In this document: piece after piece, positions 1 to 8,457 of the stretch
Numbering within the stretch: position 1 is the first letter of the stretch
Layout: each line of letters opens with the position of its first letter
The notes under the pieces: model-generated
Database searches by the model: none
Told to the model about the DNA's origin: nothing
Seen by the model: the letters and a program-made list of their open reading frames with translations, nothing else
Position numbers and translations under genes: made by a program
Source of the DNA: UBA1172 sp002457135
Lineage (GTDB): Bacteria > Pseudomonadota > Alphaproteobacteria > Puniceispirillales > UBA1172
DNA length: 57,926 nt
Assembly (NCBI GenBank): GCA_965660935.1
Contig: CBFIBR010000012.1
Coordinates: 1-57,926, forward strand
Direction: 5' to 3'

Positions 1-1
1 A

Positions 2-712
2 CCGAGCCTGCCCGATGTATCGAGGTCTTCGGACCCCCTCATGATCAAGCCTGTCTACCTGCAATCCCTGCCTGATATCACCAAGCTGTCAGCCAGCCAG
101 CGCAAGAAGCAGTTCATTGCCTTCATGCTGCCGCTGATCCTGCGCGCCAATCAGGAGCTGGAAAGCCGTCATGCGCTGGTCATGAAAGCCGTTGAAAACG
201 ACGATCTGGCCAAGCTCCGTCAATGGGGTGAGCTGTATGGATACAGGCCGACCGACCCGACTGTTGACGATATGAAACAGGAACTGGGCAGGCGTGTTGC
301 GCCGATCCCGGTATCCATCGCGCTGGCCCAGGCGGCGGTCGAATCAGGCTGGGGAACATCACGCTTTGCTATTCAGGGCAATGCGCTCTTCGGGCAATGG
401 GCCTGGAACACCGGTGCCGGGCTGCGCCCGAAAGAGGCCCGATTTGATAATGTTGTGGTCCGGTCCTTTGCCTCACTGTTTGATTCGGTGCGCGCCTATA
501 TGCACAACATCAACTCCCACAGTGCCTATGCTGATTTCAGGGATCAGCGTCAAAGGCTCGATGGCCCAACCGATGCCGAGGCGATCAGGCAACTGGTCAA
601 CCAGCTGGATCGCTATTCCGAAGAAGGCGAGAAATACATTGAAACCCTGGTCGATGTCATCAGGGTCAACAAGCTGATGATCTACGACAACGCCCAGTTG
701 TCCACGGAATAG
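2..712 (+). CDS. Bax-like glucosaminidase-family protein, 5' partial
   Basis: Predicted peptidoglycan or glycan hydrolase of the glucosaminidase (Bax/FlgJ C-terminal) family. The frame is open to the left edge with no stop, so the start and any signal peptide probably lie outside the window; the first ATG inside is at 41. The family core is visible: AAVESGWGTSRFA carries the expected catalytic Glu, followed by GNALFGQW and a C-terminal stretch on cell-wall-binding aromatic and charged residues. From the ATG at 41 it is 223 residues, compared with about 270 for E. coli Bax, which fits a missing N-terminus. It ends 46 bp before the convergent deacetylase gene. Family assignment is firm; the substrate is inferred. 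Confidence 0.8.
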   Translation, partial: PSLPDVSRSSDPLMIKPVYLQSLPDITKLSASQRKKQFIAFMLPLILRANQELESRHALVMKAVENDDLAKLRQWGELYGYRPTDPTVDDMKQELGRRVAPIPVSIALAQAAVESGWGTSRFAIQGNALFGQWAWNTGAGLRPKEARFDNVVVRSFASLFDSVRAYMHNINSHSAYADFRDQRQRLDGPTDAEAIRQLVNQLDRYSEEGEKYIETLVDVIRVNKLMIYDNAQLSTE

Positions 713-758
713 ATCATCCCGCCAATCCCCCGATCACATTTGATTTCAGGGTTTTATA

Positions 759-1784
759 TCAGGGTTTGATGAACTGGCGGCCGAGCCAGCGCCAGCGCCC
801 GGTTTCACCACCATCAACAATATCAGGCATGGTGCAGTTGATGCGCCCGCGATTCCCCGCAAAGGCTTGCGGCAATCGAACCTCAATCCGGCGGCCGAGG
901 GTGATGGTCTTCACCTTGCCCATCCCTGATGCAAAGCACGACAACCGGCTGAGGGGTTCAACCCCGGGCAAAACCGTGAACCCGGTCAGGGGCGGGTTTT
1001 CGGTCAGCACTCCGCTTTCAGGGGTAATATCGGTGACAGGGATCGGCAGGGAATTGATGGCCAGTTTCAGCCTGTCAACGGAACCGTAATTTTCATTAAA
1101 GGCAAAACGCGGGTATTCAAAGGCGTGGACCGTGTCATGAACAACACCCGAATTCTGGCCAAACGCCGCCATGAACCCCATTTCCTGCATCAGATCACGG
1201 ATTTCGGGTGAATATTCACCATAAGGGTAGGCATGGAGGGGCGGGATCAGGCCCAGCTCCTCAAGGAAACGTTCATTTGAAATGCTGATCTCTTCCCGGG
1301 CCTCCTCCAGGGTGACGCGGTGCAGATGCGGATGGGTGTGGGTCTGGCTGCCGATATCAACGCCAGCCGCCTGCATTTCCCTGATCTGGTCCCAGCTGGC
1401 ATAGCCATCAAGGCCCTGATCAATGGAACGGGTTGCCACAAACAGCGTGAAGGGAAAGCCGTATTCACGCAGCCTTGGCCAGGCCTTCTCATAGACCGAA
1501 ATAAAGGCATCATCGACGGTGATCGCCACCGTCTTGTCGGGGAGCGGGGTCCCCTCGGCAATTTTTTCGGTGATCTCAATCAGGGGCAAAACAGTGTAAT
1601 CACCGTTGGCCAGCTCCCTGAGGTGCGATTCGAACTGCGGCATCGTGGTGTTGGTGGAAGGATAGCGATCCTCACCAAACCGGTGATACATGATGACCAC
1701 AGCGTGATCCGCTGCCCTGGCGACACCGGAAAACACGATCAGGAGGTTTACAATCAGTATAAGCCAGAAATTCTTTCCGCTCAT
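759..1784 (-). CDS. Secreted polysaccharide deacetylase (NodB-like)
   Basis: Exported carbohydrate deacetylase of the CE4/NodB fold, 341 aa. The ATG at 1784 is preferred over an upstream TTG at 1802 because GAGGAAAG sits at ribosome-binding distance. Residues 1-25 form a signal peptide (hydrophobic WLILIVNLLIVFSGV, then ARA before ADHAVV). Motif 1 is TVDDA, with the metal and catalytic Asp residues; motif 2 is SQTHTHPHLH. The C-terminal third (after about residue 240) is a beta-rich extension with two Cys. The protein probably removes N- or O-acetyl groups from an envelope or exopolysaccharide. It is divergent from tsaB across a short gap. The substrate is unknown. Confidence 0.85.
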   Translation of the reverse strand: MSGKNFWLILIVNLLIVFSGVARAADHAVVIMYHRFGEDRYPSTNTTMPQFESHLRELANGDYTVLPLIEITEKIAEGTPLPDKTVAITVDDAFISVYEKAWPRLREYGFPFTLFVATRSIDQGLDGYASWDQIREMQAAGVDIGSQTHTHPHLHRVTLEEAREEISISNERFLEELGLIPPLHAYPYGEYSPEIRDLMQEMGFMAAFGQNSGVVHDTVHAFEYPRFAFNENYGSVDRLKLAINSLPIPVTDITPESGVLTENPPLTGFTVLPGVEPLSRLSCFASGMGKVKTITLGRRIEVRLPQAFAGNRGRINCTMPDIVDGGETGRWRWLGRQFIKP

Positions 1785-1851
1785 GGTGACTTTCCTCGAC
1801 AATACAATCCGATCCTCGTTATAACCAAGTCGTGATTATTGTTCAAAGGTT

Positions 1852-2523
1852 ATGTCACCCGTGACAACTACCCCGACCATCCTGGCGCTTGAGGCGAGCG
1901 CGGCTGTTGCCAGCGCCGCCATCATGCACGGCACCACGGTGCTGGCTGAAACCCGCCATGATGCCCGCCATGGTCACGCCGCCTGGATGCTGACCCTTGC
2001 CCGTGACTGCCTCAATCAGGCCGGGCTTGGGGTTGAGGCGATCACGGCGGTGCTGGCGGGTCGCGGGCCGGGGTCGTTCACCGGTATCAGGGTTGCGCTG
2101 GCCGCCGCCAAGGGGTTTGCGATTTCCCGCGGCATCAGGGGCCATGGCCTTAATTCGCTGGATGCCATGGCGCATGCCGCGCTCAACAGCCAGCATCCGG
2201 TGGCGGCGCTGGCCGATACGCGGCGTGGCTCGCTCTTCGTTGCGCTCTATCATCCTGATGGCAGGCCCATGATGCCGGTGGCTGATCTGCCCGCTGAGGG
2301 GGTTGCCGCTGTGCTGGCGGATCATGGCCATGAATGGATTATCACCGGGCAAATCGGTGATGGTCTGGCTGGAACCCTCAAAAACCGTCCGATAGAGGCT
2401 GCGTTTCATCCGGCTCAGCCCCTTGCCAGTCATCTTTGCGGGCTTTATGCAACCTTTACTGATGCTGACCCGGCACCGCTAGACCCGATTTACCTTTCCG
2501 ATCCACTGCTGGGGCCACGATGA
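1852..2523 (+). CDS. tsaB: tRNA threonylcarbamoyladenosine biosynthesis protein TsaB
   Basis: TsaB is the ASKHA-fold partner of TsaD in making t6A at position 37 of ANN-decoding tRNAs. The N-terminus ILALEASAAVASAAI and the motif GRGPGSFTGIRVALAAAKGFA at about residues 65-85 are diagnostic. Length is 223 aa, normal for the family. The start ATG follows AAAGG closely. Its stop overlaps the rimI start (ATGA at 2520-2523), so the two are translationally coupled, a widespread arrangement. TsaD and TsaE are not in this window. Confidence 0.93.
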   Translation: MSPVTTTPTILALEASAAVASAAIMHGTTVLAETRHDARHGHAAWMLTLARDCLNQAGLGVEAITAVLAGRGPGSFTGIRVALAAAKGFAISRGIRGHGLNSLDAMAHAALNSQHPVAALADTRRGSLFVALYHPDGRPMMPVADLPAEGVAAVLADHGHEWIITGQIGDGLAGTLKNRPIEAAFHPAQPLASHLCGLYATFTDADPAPLDPIYLSDPLLGPR

Positions 2524-2954
2524 TCAAGGTCCGCCCCATCAACCGCAATGATCTGCCCCTGCTTGACAGTGTTGATGAAGATTGGCCCGAAGCCACCACA
2601 GTACAGTACTGGAGCCAGCCTGCCTTTGCCGGGATGGTGGCTGAGGATAAAGACGGCATCAAGGGCTTCATCCTGGGGCAGATTGTTTCGGGTGAAGCTG
2701 AAATTATCCAGATAACGGTGATCAACGAGGCGCGCAATCAGGGCATAGGCAGCGCATTGCTGGATGAATTTCTGAAAAACCACGCCACCCTCGGCTGTTA
2801 TCTCGATGTTATGGAGGGCAATGAGGAGGCGATCAGGCTCTATCAGCGGGCCGGGTTCAGGGTTACGGGCCGCAGGCAGGGGTATTACCGGCTTGATGGC
2901 GAAAGACGCGATGCTCTCCTGATGCGACTTGACACCCGGGAAACCGGGGATTAG
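2520..2954 (+). CDS. rimI: Ribosomal-protein-alanine N-acetyltransferase RimI-like
   Basis: GNAT-family acetyltransferase of 144 aa. The acetyl-CoA-binding signature RNQGIGSALLDEFL lies at about residues 75-88, and the RimI-like tail ends in AGFRVTGRRQGYYR. In the family this enzyme acetylates the N-terminal Ala of ribosomal protein S18. It overlaps tsaB by 4 bp and is followed 9 bp later by miaB. In many alphaproteobacteria a fur/mur gene sits between rimI and miaB; none is present here. The GNAT fold is certain; the exact substrate is inferred from context. Confidence 0.88.
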   Translation: MIKVRPINRNDLPLLDSVDEDWPEATTVQYWSQPAFAGMVAEDKDGIKGFILGQIVSGEAEIIQITVINEARNQGIGSALLDEFLKNHATLGCYLDVMEGNEEAIRLYQRAGFRVTGRRQGYYRLDGERRDALLMRLDTRETGD

Positions 2955-2963
2955 AGGGAGGAT

Positions 2964-4298
2964 ATGGCCAAAAACCTCTACATCAAAACCTATGGCTGTC
3001 AGATGAATGTCTATGATTCGGACAGAATGGCGGATGTGCTGGCCCCGCTGGGCTACACGCCATCGGGGAATGTCGATGATGCGGATATGGTGATCATCAA
3101 CACCTGCCATATCAGGGAGAGGGCATCCGAGAAGGTATTCTCGGAACTGGGCCGGTTGCGCCGCTGGAAAGAACAGCAGCAGGGACTTGGCCGTGATGTC
3201 CGGATCGCCGTTGCAGGCTGTGTCGCCCAGGCCGAAGGTGAGGAAATCAGCCGCCGCGCCCCCTGGGTTGATGTGGTGGTTGGCCCGCAAGCCTATCATC
3301 GCCTGCCTGAGCTGGTCTCCCGCACGGACCCGGCATCACGCAATGCGGTGATCGACACCGATTTCCCGGTTGAAGACAAATTCGATTTTCTGCCCGAGGA
3401 ACACACCCCGCGTGGCCCGGCTGCCTTTCTTTCGGTGCAGGAAGGGTGCGATAAATTCTGCACCTTCTGTGTTGTTCCCTATACAAGGGGGGCCGAATTT
3501 TCCCGCCCTGCCGCCAGCATCCTGACCGAGGCTTCACGCCTTGTTGCATCAGGGACGGTTGAGTTGACCCTGCTTGGCCAGAACGTCAATGCCTGGCGCG
3601 GTGAAGCGCCGGATGGCGGGCAGTGGAATTTCGCCCGGCTGCTCTCGGCACTGGCTGAAATCAGCGGGCTGGAGCGGATCCGCTACACCACCTCGCACCC
3701 CACCGATATGGATGATGACCTGATCATGGCCCATGCCGATATCCCGCAGCTGATGCCTTATCTGCATCTACCGGTGCAGTCTGGGTCTGACCGTATTCTG
3801 GAGGCGATGAACCGCCGCCATAGCCGTGATGATTACCGCCGTATCATTGACCGGTTGCGCAAGGCCCGCCCTGATATGGCATTGAGCGGTGATTTCATTG
3901 TCGGGTTCCCGGGTGAAACCGATCGTGATTTTGCCGATACCATCAACCTGATTGCCGAGATTGAATACGCCTCGGTCTATTCCTTCAAATACTCGCCGCG
4001 CCCGGGGACACCGGCGGCGGGCATTGATGATCAGGTTGATGATCAGGTTAAATCGGACCGTCTGGCCAGCCTGCAACAAGTCACGGATTCGCAACAATTC
4101 GCGTTTAACATGAAAAAGGTCGGATCGATTATGGACGTGCTGGTGGAAAGACCCGCCAACCGTGCCGGTCAGCGTGCCGGGCGCAGCCCGTGGATGCAGG
4201 CGGTGCATTTCCCTGAACAATCCGGCGAAATTGGTGCTATTATTCCTCTCAGGATAACAGCGGCCCATCAGAAAAGTCTTTCGGGTGAGCCGCTATGA
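2964..4298 (+). CDS. miaB: tRNA-2-methylthio-N6-dimethylallyladenosine synthase
   Basis: Radical-SAM methylthiotransferase that adds the 2-methylthio group to i6A37 of tRNA. The N-terminal MTTase domain has its three cluster cysteines (YGCQMN, NTCHIRE, AGCVAQ). The radical SAM motif CDKFCTFC is at about residues 157-164, followed by the RGAEFSRP element, and a C-terminal TRAM domain ends the protein. Length is 444 aa, normal. GAGGGAGG precedes the ATG. It stands between rimI and phoH, the usual alphaproteobacterial order. Confidence 0.96.
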   Translation: MAKNLYIKTYGCQMNVYDSDRMADVLAPLGYTPSGNVDDADMVIINTCHIRERASEKVFSELGRLRRWKEQQQGLGRDVRIAVAGCVAQAEGEEISRRAPWVDVVVGPQAYHRLPELVSRTDPASRNAVIDTDFPVEDKFDFLPEEHTPRGPAAFLSVQEGCDKFCTFCVVPYTRGAEFSRPAASILTEASRLVASGTVELTLLGQNVNAWRGEAPDGGQWNFARLLSALAEISGLERIRYTTSHPTDMDDDLIMAHADIPQLMPYLHLPVQSGSDRILEAMNRRHSRDDYRRIIDRLRKARPDMALSGDFIVGFPGETDRDFADTINLIAEIEYASVYSFKYSPRPGTPAAGIDDQVDDQVKSDRLASLQQVTDSQQFAFNMKKVGSIMDVLVERPANRAGQRAGRSPWMQAVHFPEQSGEIGAIIPLRITAAHQKSLSGEPL

Positions 4299-4337
4299 TG
4301 CCTGACGATATTTTTCTCTAGGGGAGATTGGACGAGC

Positions 4338-5330
4338 GTGAGTCAGAAAAAAGGCCACAGAATTAAAATCGAGTTTGAGGATAATGATTTCCTTCCCTAT
4401 CTCTACGGGCATCACAACAGCAATCTGGTTCAGATCGAAAAAGCGCTTGATGTCTCGCTCGACACATTCGGCAACATTCTCCAGATCACCGGCACCAAGG
4501 ACAACGCCGATACCGCCAAATCCACGATCGAAGCTCTTTATCAGCGCATCGCCAATGACAGTGGTGCGGAAAGCGATATCTCGTCCTCCATGGTCAAGGA
4601 TGCGCTGCGCTGGGCCAATGGCACGAGGGAACAGGGCGGGACTGCCGATATGAAGAATTTCACCAATCCCGCCGGCACGATTGAAACCTGGCGGCGGTCG
4701 GTGCTGCCGAAATCTGCCGGCCAGCAGGATTACCTCAAGGCACTGGCTGTGCATGATGTGGTGTTCGGGGTCGGCCCGGCGGGTTCAGGCAAAACATACC
4801 TGGCCGTGGCCAAGGCTGTTGAGGCGCTCAAGAACCGGCAGGTCGAACGGATTGTGCTGTCACGCCCGGCGGTGGAGGCTGGCGAAAGGCTTGGCTTCCT
4901 TCCCGGTGACATGAAAGAGAAGGTCGATCCGTACCTGCGGCCGCTCTATGATGCGCTCTATGACATGATGCCGCCGGAAAAAGTGGAAAAGATGCTGGCC
5001 TCGGGCCAGATCGAGATTGCCCCGATTGCATTCATGCGTGGACGGACGCTCGCCCAGTCCTATGTCATTATTGATGAGGCCCAGAATACCACGCCGGTTC
5101 AGATGAAAATGGTGTTAACGAGGCTTGGTGATGATGCCCGCATGGTCATTACCGGTGACCTCTCCCAGGTTGATCTGCCAGTGGGGCAAAAATCGGGCCT
5201 TGCCGATGCTGTTGAAATACTTGATAATGTTGAAGGCGTTAAAATTATCAGATTGAAGGGCAGTGACGTGGTTCGTCACCCTGTGGTTGCCCGGATCCTG
5301 ACCGCTTACGAAGAACACGACGAGCACTGA
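4338..5330 (+). CDS. PhoH-family ATPase (YbeZ-like)
   Basis: PhoH/YbeZ nucleoside-triphosphatase, 330 aa, probably a helicase-like partner of the rRNA-processing endonuclease YbeY encoded next to it. An N-terminal KH-like region (residues 1-100) precedes the RecA-like core. Walker A is GPAGSGKT near residue 148, and Walker B is VIIDEAQN near residue 235. Translation starts at GTG 4338 after GGGGAG. The stop overlaps the ybeY start by one base (TGATG), so coupling is likely. The cellular role of the family is still only partly understood. Confidence 0.92.
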   Translation: MSQKKGHRIKIEFEDNDFLPYLYGHHNSNLVQIEKALDVSLDTFGNILQITGTKDNADTAKSTIEALYQRIANDSGAESDISSSMVKDALRWANGTREQGGTADMKNFTNPAGTIETWRRSVLPKSAGQQDYLKALAVHDVVFGVGPAGSGKTYLAVAKAVEALKNRQVERIVLSRPAVEAGERLGFLPGDMKEKVDPYLRPLYDALYDMMPPEKVEKMLASGQIEIAPIAFMRGRTLAQSYVIIDEAQNTTPVQMKMVLTRLGDDARMVITGDLSQVDLPVGQKSGLADAVEILDNVEGVKIIRLKGSDVVRHPVVARILTAYEEHDEH

Positions 5331-5869
5331 TGGAAACAATAGATCAGATGACCGGTGATCAGGCCGATGATGATGACAGTCCGGTTGTCATTGTCGAAGA
5401 TCATCATGGGCTTTTTGCCGAAATCGTGATTGCCGATCACCGCTGGCTTGATTTGCTTGATGGCGACTTCAGGGCGCGGCTTGCTGCCGCCTTTCGGGCC
5501 TGCCTCAACAAGGCCGGGATTGAGGCGGCTCAATGGACCATTCTCCTCTCCGATGATGCCAGCGTGGCTGAACTCAACATGGCCCATCGCGGCAAGAATG
5601 GTGCCACCAACGTGCTGTCCTTTCCTGATGATGATGACGATGATTTCCTTGGTGATATCGCCCTCGCCTGGGGGGTGATGGAGGGGGAGGCTGCCGGACT
5701 TTCCATCAGCATGACGGATCATGCCCTGCATCTGATGGTGCATGGTGTTCTGCATCTGCTGGGCCATGACCATCAGGATGATGCCGAGGCCACCACCATG
5801 GAACAGCTGGAAATATCCATTCTGGGGTCAGTCGGGGTCGCTGATCCCTACGATGAGGCAAGGGAATAA
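5330..5869 (+). CDS. ybeY: Endoribonuclease YbeY (rRNA maturation)
   Basis: Zinc-dependent endoribonuclease needed for 16S rRNA 3' end maturation and ribosome quality control. The metal motif HGVLHLLGHDH (H-x3-H-x5-H type) is at about residues 139-149, and the substrate-pocket segment NVLSFP is at about residues 98-103. Length is 179 aa, slightly longer than the E. coli protein because of an acidic N-terminus (DQADDDDSP) and a D-rich loop after NVLSFP. It is coupled to phoH upstream, and corC follows 5 bp downstream. Confidence 0.94.
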   Translation: METIDQMTGDQADDDDSPVVIVEDHHGLFAEIVIADHRWLDLLDGDFRARLAAAFRACLNKAGIEAAQWTILLSDDASVAELNMAHRGKNGATNVLSFPDDDDDDFLGDIALAWGVMEGEAAGLSISMTDHALHLMVHGVLHLLGHDHQDDAEATTMEQLEISILGSVGVADPYDEARE

Positions 5870-5874
5870 CGCGG

Positions 5875-6858
5875 GTGAGTACGTTCCAGAAATTCAGGAA
5901 TGCCGTGATGCGGGCCTTACCGGGCCAGCGCGCACTGGCCCGTGAGGAGCTGACGGAGCTGCTCGAAGAATCGATCCGTGAGACCGTCAGTTTCGACAGC
6001 CATGAAAGCATGCTGCTGACCAATATTCTCGGGTTGAGGGATATCACCGCGATGGATGTCATGGTGCCGCGGGCGGATATCGTCTCGGTGGATATCACCG
6101 ATGGCCATAAAACCATCTTCCGCACCATTATTGAGGCTAATCATTCGCGGGTTCCCGTGTGCAAGGTCAGCCTCGATGAAGTGCTGGGTTTTCTGCATAT
6201 CAAGGATGTGGCGCGGACCATGCGCCAGGATACTGATAATAGTGATAAACCCGGGGATGATAACGCCCGGGATGATAACGCCGGGGATAACAACGCCGGG
6301 GATGAAAGCGATATTGAACCCGATCTGATGGCCATGCTGCGCCAGCCAATTTTTATTGCGCCGACGATGCGGGCGCTTGATCTGTTGCAGGAAATGCGGC
6401 TCAAGCGGCTTCATCTGGCGCTGGTGGTTGATGAATATGGCGGCATTGACGGGCTGATCACCATTGAGGACCTGGTTGAGGAAATCGTGGGTGAGATCAA
6501 TGATGAACACGATGATGATGCCGAACCCCTGATGGTGACCAACACCGATGGAACCATCACGGTTGAGGCGAGGGTTGAGCTCGACCAGCTCTGGGATTTT
6601 GCCGGTATCCGCTTTGATGATGAGGAATTTGAGGAAATCGACACCGTTGGCGGGCTGGTGGCAACGCTGGCCGGGCGTGTCCCTGGCCGGGGTGAGATCA
6701 TCCGTCATGCCAGCGGGCTTGAATTTGAAATCATTGAAAGCCACCCGCGTCATATCAGCGTGATCAAGATCGGCGGGCTGGAACGCATAACCACTCCCGG
6801 GATGCGGCCTGCCACCCCGTCAAAGAAATCAGCCGCCCGTTCAAAGAAATCAGCATGA
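5875..6858 (+). CDS. corC: CorC/HlyC-family CBS-domain transport protein
   Basis: CorC-type protein of 327 aa. There are two CBS domains (residues about 55-115 and 155-215, the latter with LVVDEYGGIDGLITIEDLVEEIVGE) and a C-terminal CorC_HlyC domain. It has no DUF21 membrane domain, as in E. coli CorC, linked to Mg/Co efflux. It starts at GTG 5875. Between the CBS domains it carries an acidic, Asn/Gly-rich insertion encoded by a 15-bp tandem repeat (6253-6312), which is unusual. The Lys/Ser-rich tail repeats SKKSA. It overlaps lnt by 4 bp (ATGA). Confidence 0.9.
   Translation: MSTFQKFRNAVMRALPGQRALAREELTELLEESIRETVSFDSHESMLLTNILGLRDITAMDVMVPRADIVSVDITDGHKTIFRTIIEANHSRVPVCKVSLDEVLGFLHIKDVARTMRQDTDNSDKPGDDNARDDNAGDNNAGDESDIEPDLMAMLRQPIFIAPTMRALDLLQEMRLKRLHLALVVDEYGGIDGLITIEDLVEEIVGEINDEHDDDAEPLMVTNTDGTITVEARVELDQLWDFAGIRFDDEEFEEIDTVGGLVATLAGRVPGRGEIIRHASGLEFEIIESHPRHISVIKIGGLERITTPGMRPATPSKKSAARSKKSA
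6253..6312 (+). repeat. 15-bp tandem repeat inside corC (4 units)
   Basis: Four in-phase copies of GGGGATGATAACGCC or close variants, encoding GDDNA, RDDNA, GDNNA and GDESD. The unit is a multiple of three, so copy-number change would keep the frame. The repeat sits in the linker between the two CBS domains. Confidence 0.85.
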
Positions 6859-8423
6859 CATCGAGGATGCCGCAAGGCTGGTGGAAGCGGGCATTGGCGG
6901 CGCTTCTATCAGGCATTGTCGGCAGCATGGCCCTGCCCCCGGTCGGGTTTTTTCCGGGATTGCTGGCGCTGTCGGCCCCGCTGTTCTGGATGGCCCTGTC
7001 ACGCCACAGGCTTGAAGGCTTTGTGCTGGGCTATGCAACGGGCTTTGGATGGTTTGTTGTTTCCATGGTCTGGATCAGCCAGGCGTTTGTCACGGCAGGT
7101 GGCGGGAATGTTTTCCTGATCCCCTTTGCGGCCCTGGGTCTGCCATTGCTGCTGGGGTTGTTCTGGGCGGTGGCCTTCATGATTGCTGCTGCTTTTATCC
7201 AAAACCCTGTGGCGCGGCTGCTGCTGGCGGTAATCACCCTTGCGCTGGCTGAATACGCCCGCGGCATTGTCCTGACGGGGTTTCCGTGGAATGCCCCCGG
7301 GATGGTTTTTGCCAATGCTGATATTACCCTCGGTGCGGCGGCGTGGCTCGGGCTTTGGGGGCTGTGCCTGATGGCGCTTGCCTTTGCCGTGATCCCCGCC
7401 CTCCTGATCCTGAAGGCGCGGCTGATCACGGGCGGGCTGATCACGATGTTGCTCGCGGTAATGATGGCGGGGTATCTGCATGCCGGCACGGGCGCGGTGA
7501 CGACGGTTGCGTCCGGTATGACCGTGCGGCTGGTGCAGCCGAATATCCCGCAACGCGATAAATGGAACCGTGATCTGCGTCAGGGGCATTTCAGCCAGCT
7601 CATCACCCTGTCACGGCAGTCCTATAGTCATGAAAGTGTATCGCCCAGCCAGGGAATATCGTCTGGCCATCCGGACCTGATTGTCTGGCCGGAAACAGCC
7701 TTTGCCGGGGTGTTTGAACGCGAACGCGGGGTGCTGTCATCGGTGGCACAGGCGGCATCATCGGGGGTAACGCCCCTGATCACCGGGATGCTGAGGGTTG
7801 AGCCTGGCCCCCTCATCTACAATTCCATGGGCCTGATCGGGCCGGATGGCCGGATGCTGGATACCTATGACAAAACCCATCTTGTTCCCTTTGGTGAATA
7901 CGCGCCACTGCGCCATTACCTGCCGTTTGTTGATGCTATCGCTGGTCCCTACGATTTCCAGCCGGGGGCGAAGCGTGATGTGTTTACCTTAAGTCTGCGT
8001 CATGGTCAGCAGGTGCGTATCCTGCCCCTGATCTGCTATGAGGTGATTTTCCCCCAGGCTGTCCGGCATGCGGTGACTGAAACCGGGGCTGATATGATTG
8101 TCACTGTCACCAATGATGCCTGGTTTGGTGACACAATCGGCCCGCGCCAGCATCTGGCCATAGCCCGGATGCGTTCGGCCGAGCTTGGCCTGCCGATCAT
8201 TCGCGTGGCCAATACAGGCATCAGCGCGGTGATTGACAGTCATGGCCGCATCACCCACCGTATCCCCTATGATGAGACCGGGGTTATTGATGCGCCGGTC
8301 AGCGGCAGCATCAAAACGCCTTATGCACGGCATGGTGACCGGCTTTTCTGGCTGCTGCTGATATCCGGCATTGTGATGGTTTGCCTAATTGAGGGCTTGA
8401 CCCGTCAAAAGCAGGCGCATTAA
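6855..8423 (+). CDS. lnt: Apolipoprotein N-acyltransferase
   Basis: Inner-membrane enzyme that adds the third acyl chain to the N-terminal Cys of lipoproteins. Residues 1-215 hold about six hydrophobic membrane segments; the periplasmic nitrilase domain follows. The catalytic triad is visible: Glu in WPETAF, Lys in YDKTHLVPFGEYAP and Cys in PLICYEVIFP. A last membrane helix (LFWLLLISGIVMVCLI) closes the 522-aa protein. It is coupled to corC, and metK follows directly. Many alphaproteobacteria have a small XRE regulator gene between lnt and metK; there is none here. Confidence 0.95.
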   Translation: MTSRMPQGWWKRALAALLSGIVGSMALPPVGFFPGLLALSAPLFWMALSRHRLEGFVLGYATGFGWFVVSMVWISQAFVTAGGGNVFLIPFAALGLPLLLGLFWAVAFMIAAAFIQNPVARLLLAVITLALAEYARGIVLTGFPWNAPGMVFANADITLGAAAWLGLWGLCLMALAFAVIPALLILKARLITGGLITMLLAVMMAGYLHAGTGAVTTVASGMTVRLVQPNIPQRDKWNRDLRQGHFSQLITLSRQSYSHESVSPSQGISSGHPDLIVWPETAFAGVFERERGVLSSVAQAASSGVTPLITGMLRVEPGPLIYNSMGLIGPDGRMLDTYDKTHLVPFGEYAPLRHYLPFVDAIAGPYDFQPGAKRDVFTLSLRHGQQVRILPLICYEVIFPQAVRHAVTETGADMIVTVTNDAWFGDTIGPRQHLAIARMRSAELGLPIIRVANTGISAVIDSHGRITHRIPYDETGVIDAPVSGSIKTPYARHGDRLFWLLLISGIVMVCLIEGLTRQKQAH

Positions 8424-8457
8424 GTTGCAGGTTCAAATGATGACAGGGAAAACACTG

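Noticed and set aside
8424..8457. SAM riboswitch before metK
   Set aside because: Only 34 bp separate lnt and metK, too short for any known SAM aptamer plus expression platform.
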